Part shown: piece after piece, positions 61,597 to 64,000 of the stretch | Layout: every line of letters begins with the position of its first letter | Position numbering within the stretch: the stretch's first letter is position 1 | Assembly: GCA_944377745.1 (NCBI GenBank) | Contig: CALWFV010000004.1 | Location: forward strand, 1 to 64,000 | Source of the DNA: an uncultured Mediterraneibacter sp. | GTDB lineage: Bacteria > Bacillota > Clostridia > Lachnospirales > Lachnospiraceae | Length of the DNA stretch: 64,000 bases | Reading direction: 5' to 3' | Program-made: the position numbers and the translations under genes | The notes under the pieces: model-generated | The model's input: only the letters and a program-made list of their open reading frames with translations | What the model was told of the DNA's origin: nothing | Database searches by the model: none

Positions 61597-63372
61597 ATGT
61601 ACTATTCAGAAGAACTGATAGAAGAGATAAGATCGAGAAATGATATAGTAGATGTGATTTCCGGTTATGTAAGGCTGCAGAAAAAGGGCAGCTCTTATTT
61701 CGGACTCTGTCCCTTTCACAATGAAAAATCGCCTTCTTTTTCAGTGAGCAGACAGAAACAGATGTATTACTGTTTTGGATGCGGGGCAGGAGGAAATGTC
61801 TATACTTTCCTGATGGAGTATGAGAATTTTTCGTTTGTGGAAGCAGTGAAGTATCTGGCGGACAGGGCAGGGATCGAACTTCCGGAGATGGAATACTCGA
61901 AAGAGGCAAAAGAAAAAGCAGACCTGAGGGCATCGATCCTGGAGGTTAATAAACTGGCTGCAAAGTACTATTATGTGCAGCTGAAATCAGAACGGGGCAG
62001 GGCAGCCTATACATATTTGAAAGACCGGAAACTCTCAGATGAGACCATCACTGCATTCGGTCTCGGCTATTCCAACAAGTTCAGCGACGATCTGTACAAA
62101 TATTTGAGAGAGAAAGGCTACAGTGAGGAGCTGATTCGTCAGGCTGGACTCATTAACACAGATGAACGACAGGGTGTTTACGACAAGTTCTGGAATCGGG
62201 TCATGTTCCCGATCATGGATGTGAACAGCCGTGTCATCGGGTTCGGGGGACGGGTCATGGGTGATGCGAAACCTAAGTATCTGAACTCTCCGGAGACGGC
62301 TGTGTTTGACAAAAGCCGGAATCTGTATGGACTTAACAGGGCAAGGACATCGCGAAAACCATATTTTCTTCTGTGTGAAGGATATATGGATGTAATTGCT
62401 CTTCATCAGGCGGGCTTTACAAATGCAGTCGCGTCTCTTGGCACTGCCCTCACTCCTGGTCACGCCTCTCTGATCAAGCGGTATGTACAGGAAGTGTACC
62501 TTACATATGACAGCGATGACGCCGGGACAAGGGCAGCGCTGCGGGCTGTCCCGATCCTGAGGGATGCGGGGATCTCAGCAAAGGTGATCCGGATGGATCC
62601 GTACAAGGATCCGGATGAATTTATTAAAAATCTGGGCGCGGAAGAGTATGAAAGACGGATCCGGGAGGCGAGGAATGGTTTCATGTTCAGCATCGATATG
62701 CTGTCTAGGGATTACGATATGGAATCTCCGGAAGGAAAGACTGCTTTCTTTCGCGAGACTGCGCGGCGGTTGATGTCATTTGAGGATGAACTGGAGAGGA
62801 ACAATTATATTGATGCGGTGGCTTCCGAGTACGGCGTCAGGAGAGAGAGTCTGGAAAAGCTTGTGGCGAAGACCGCGGTGAGTTCCGGACTTGCAAAACC
62901 GGCGGCGCGTCCCCGGAGAGCGGAAGGAAAGGAAAAGCAGAAGGAGGACGGAACCCTTACTTCTCAGAAGATCCTCCTGACATGGCTGATCGATGACGCG
63001 TCTCTCTTTGACAAGATCAGTCATCTCGTGACACCGGATGATTTCACAGAGGATCTGTACCGCACAGTGGCACGGCTTCTGTATGAACAGAGGCAGAACG
63101 GGGAGCTGAACCCGGCGAAGATCCTGGATCATTTTACGGAGGAAGAGGAGCACAGAGAGGCGGCGGCTCTTTTCAATACAAGGATCAGAGAACTGAAGAC
63201 AAAGGAAGAGAGAGAACAGGCTCTCAAGGAGACCATACTCCGGGTCAAGACAAACAGCATTGATTATCGGACACTTCATCTGGCTCCCACAGATATGGCG
63301 GGACTTCAGCATCTGATGGAAGAGAAGCGGAAGCTGGAGGACCTGCGGAAACTGCATATTTCTATTGATTAA
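61597..63372 (+). CDS. dnaG: DNA primase
   Basis: Synthesises RNA primers at the replication fork. The 591 residues have the N-terminal zinc-binding domain (C38, H41, C59 and C62 in CPFHNEKSPSF and YYCFGCGAGG), the RNA polymerase/TOPRIM core (LGYSNKFSDDLYKYLREKG, VIGFGGRVMG, LCEGYMDVIALHQAGF and YDSDDAG), and a C-terminal DnaB-interacting helical domain. RBS AGGGAGG lies 6 bases before ATG. rpoD follows after 57 bp, the classic primase-sigma operon. Confidence 0.96.
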   Translation: MYYSEELIEEIRSRNDIVDVISGYVRLQKKGSSYFGLCPFHNEKSPSFSVSRQKQMYYCFGCGAGGNVYTFLMEYENFSFVEAVKYLADRAGIELPEMEYSKEAKEKADLRASILEVNKLAAKYYYVQLKSERGRAAYTYLKDRKLSDETITAFGLGYSNKFSDDLYKYLREKGYSEELIRQAGLINTDERQGVYDKFWNRVMFPIMDVNSRVIGFGGRVMGDAKPKYLNSPETAVFDKSRNLYGLNRARTSRKPYFLLCEGYMDVIALHQAGFTNAVASLGTALTPGHASLIKRYVQEVYLTYDSDDAGTRAALRAVPILRDAGISAKVIRMDPYKDPDEFIKNLGAEEYERRIREARNGFMFSIDMLSRDYDMESPEGKTAFFRETARRLMSFEDELERNNYIDAVASEYGVRRESLEKLVAKTAVSSGLAKPAARPRRAEGKEKQKEDGTLTSQKILLTWLIDDASLFDKISHLVTPDDFTEDLYRTVARLLYEQRQNGELNPAKILDHFTEEEEHREAAALFNTRIRELKTKEEREQALKETILRVKTNSIDYRTLHLAPTDMAGLQHLMEEKRKLEDLRKLHISID

Positions 63373-63429
63373 GGATAAAATAAAACAAGATAGCCTGCGC
63401 TCGCGCGCCGGCGAAGGAAGGATGGACAC

Positions 63430-64000
63430 ATGGAAGAGAACACACAGAAATTTCTGGAAAGAATGAAAGAACTGGTTGCGCTGGGGAAAAAGAAAAAAAG
63501 CGTGCTGGAAATCCAGGAGATCAATGATTTTTTCAATGATATGGAACTGAATACCGATCAGATGGAAAAAGTGTTCGATTATCTGGAAGCAAACAATATC
63601 GATGTGCTGCGGATCAGCAATGACGCCGACGATGATGCCGACATAGATCTCGACGTTATCATGGCTGATGAAGAGGAAGTAGATATGGAGAATATCGATC
63701 TTTCTGTTCCGGAGGGCGTCAGCATCGAAGACCCGGTCCGCATGTATCTGAAGGAAATCGGTAAAGTGCCTCTTCTGAGTGCGGAGCGCGAGATCGAGCT
63801 TGCGAAGAGAATGGAGGAAGGGGACGAGGACGCGAAAAAAGAGCTTGCCGAGGCAAACCTTCGTCTCGTTGTCAGTATCGCAAAAAGGTATGTGGGCAGA
63901 GGAATGCTTTTCCTTGATCTGATCCAGGAGGGAAATCTGGGCCTGATTAAAGCAGTGGAAAAGTTTGATTACCATAAAGGGTATAAATTCAGCACGTATG
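63430..64000 (+). CDS. rpoD: RNA polymerase primary sigma factor, 5' part (runs off the window)
   Basis: The frame from ATG 63430 is open to the window end (190 codons). It encodes sigma region 1.1 (helical, [18 protein letters not shown]), an acidic linker, region 1.2 ([20 protein letters not shown]), region 2.1 ([17 protein letters not shown]) and the start of 2.2-2.3 ([20 protein letters not shown], then KGYKFSTY). This is the housekeeping sigma-70/sigma-A. AAGGAAGGA lies 8 bases upstream. The C-terminal -35 recognition region is outside the window. Confidence 0.96.
   Translation, partial: MEENTQKFLERMKELVALGKKKKSVLEIQEINDFFNDMELNTDQMEKVFDYLEANNIDVLRISNDADDDADIDLDVIMADEEEVDMENIDLSVPEGVSIEDPVRMYLKEIGKVPLLSAEREIELAKRMEEGDEDAKKELAEANLRLVVSIAKRYVGRGMLFLDLIQEGNLGLIKAVEKFDYHKGYKFSTY

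Noticed and set aside
63373-63429. GC-rich stretch between dnaG and rpoD as a terminator
   Set aside because: GCGCTCGCGCGCCGGCG can fold weakly but lacks a T tract; the two genes are normally co-transcribed.

Overview
The window looks like chromosome from a spore-forming anaerobic Firmicute, most likely Lachnospiraceae or a close clostridial relative. Reasons: the conserved block nusB-xseA-xseB-ispA-dxs-tlyA-nadK-argR-recN-spoIVB-spo0A, Spo0A boxes, a soluble [FeFe]-hydrogenase-like protein, a methionine synthase whose activation domain is a separate gene, NADP-type glutamate dehydrogenase, and the dgt-dnaG-rpoD segment. Base composition is near 50% GC in the core genes and visibly lower in several accessory patches (about 46.1-47.3 kb, 51.3-52.3 kb, 57.0-58.0 kb). 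No rRNA, tRNA or CRISPR array was seen.

Layout. 0-3.2 kb: IS30-type transposase scar, a cysteine-synthase-family gene, prfC. 3.2-14.4 kb: asp23, then a long same-strand housekeeping run covering antitermination (nusB), exonuclease VII, isoprenoid synthesis (ispA, dxs), rRNA methylation, NAD kinase, ArgR and RecN, closed by a terminator and followed by the sporulation pair spoIVB-spo0A. 14.4-24.2 kb: glgA, metF, MetH-activation protein, metH, hydrogenase-like protein, alaS. 24.2-25.7 kb: a frameshifted MFS transporter on the minus strand behind a heavily structured leader. 25.7-35.3 kb: rpsU, gdhA with an attenuator-like leader, a yybP-ykoY (Mn2+) riboswitch controlling a P-type ATPase, ftsH and a second P-type ATPase. 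35.4-46.1 kb: NatAB-like ABC exporter, MFS transporter, recQ, TraX-like protein, sbcD-sbcC.

46.1-58.8 kb is the accessory part: racemase-like protein and acetyltransferase (AT-rich), methyltransferase, DUF1653 protein, hydrolase, a 33-residue small protein, a WYL regulator, then a decayed island. That island holds the C-terminus of a PglX-like methylase (BREX), a broken gene in three frames, an intact small gene and an AAA ATPase cut off after its Walker A motif. It is followed by a YfcC transporter with isoaspartyl dipeptidase, an aldehyde dehydrogenase, a DUF3796-type membrane protein with an XRE regulator behind an elaborate operator, and a lipoprotein. 58.9-64.0 kb returns to core genes: polyphosphate:AMP phosphotransferase, dgt, dnaG and the 5' part of rpoD, which runs off the window.

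Most informative points: the Mn2+ riboswitch assigns a likely metal to the first ATPase; the decayed PglX/ATPase island suggests a lost defence locus with unfamiliar accessory genes; the MFS and gdhA leaders look like transcription attenuators; Spo0A boxes sit upstream of spo0A and over the promoter of dnaG-rpoD; the hydrogenase has non-standard H-cluster motifs.
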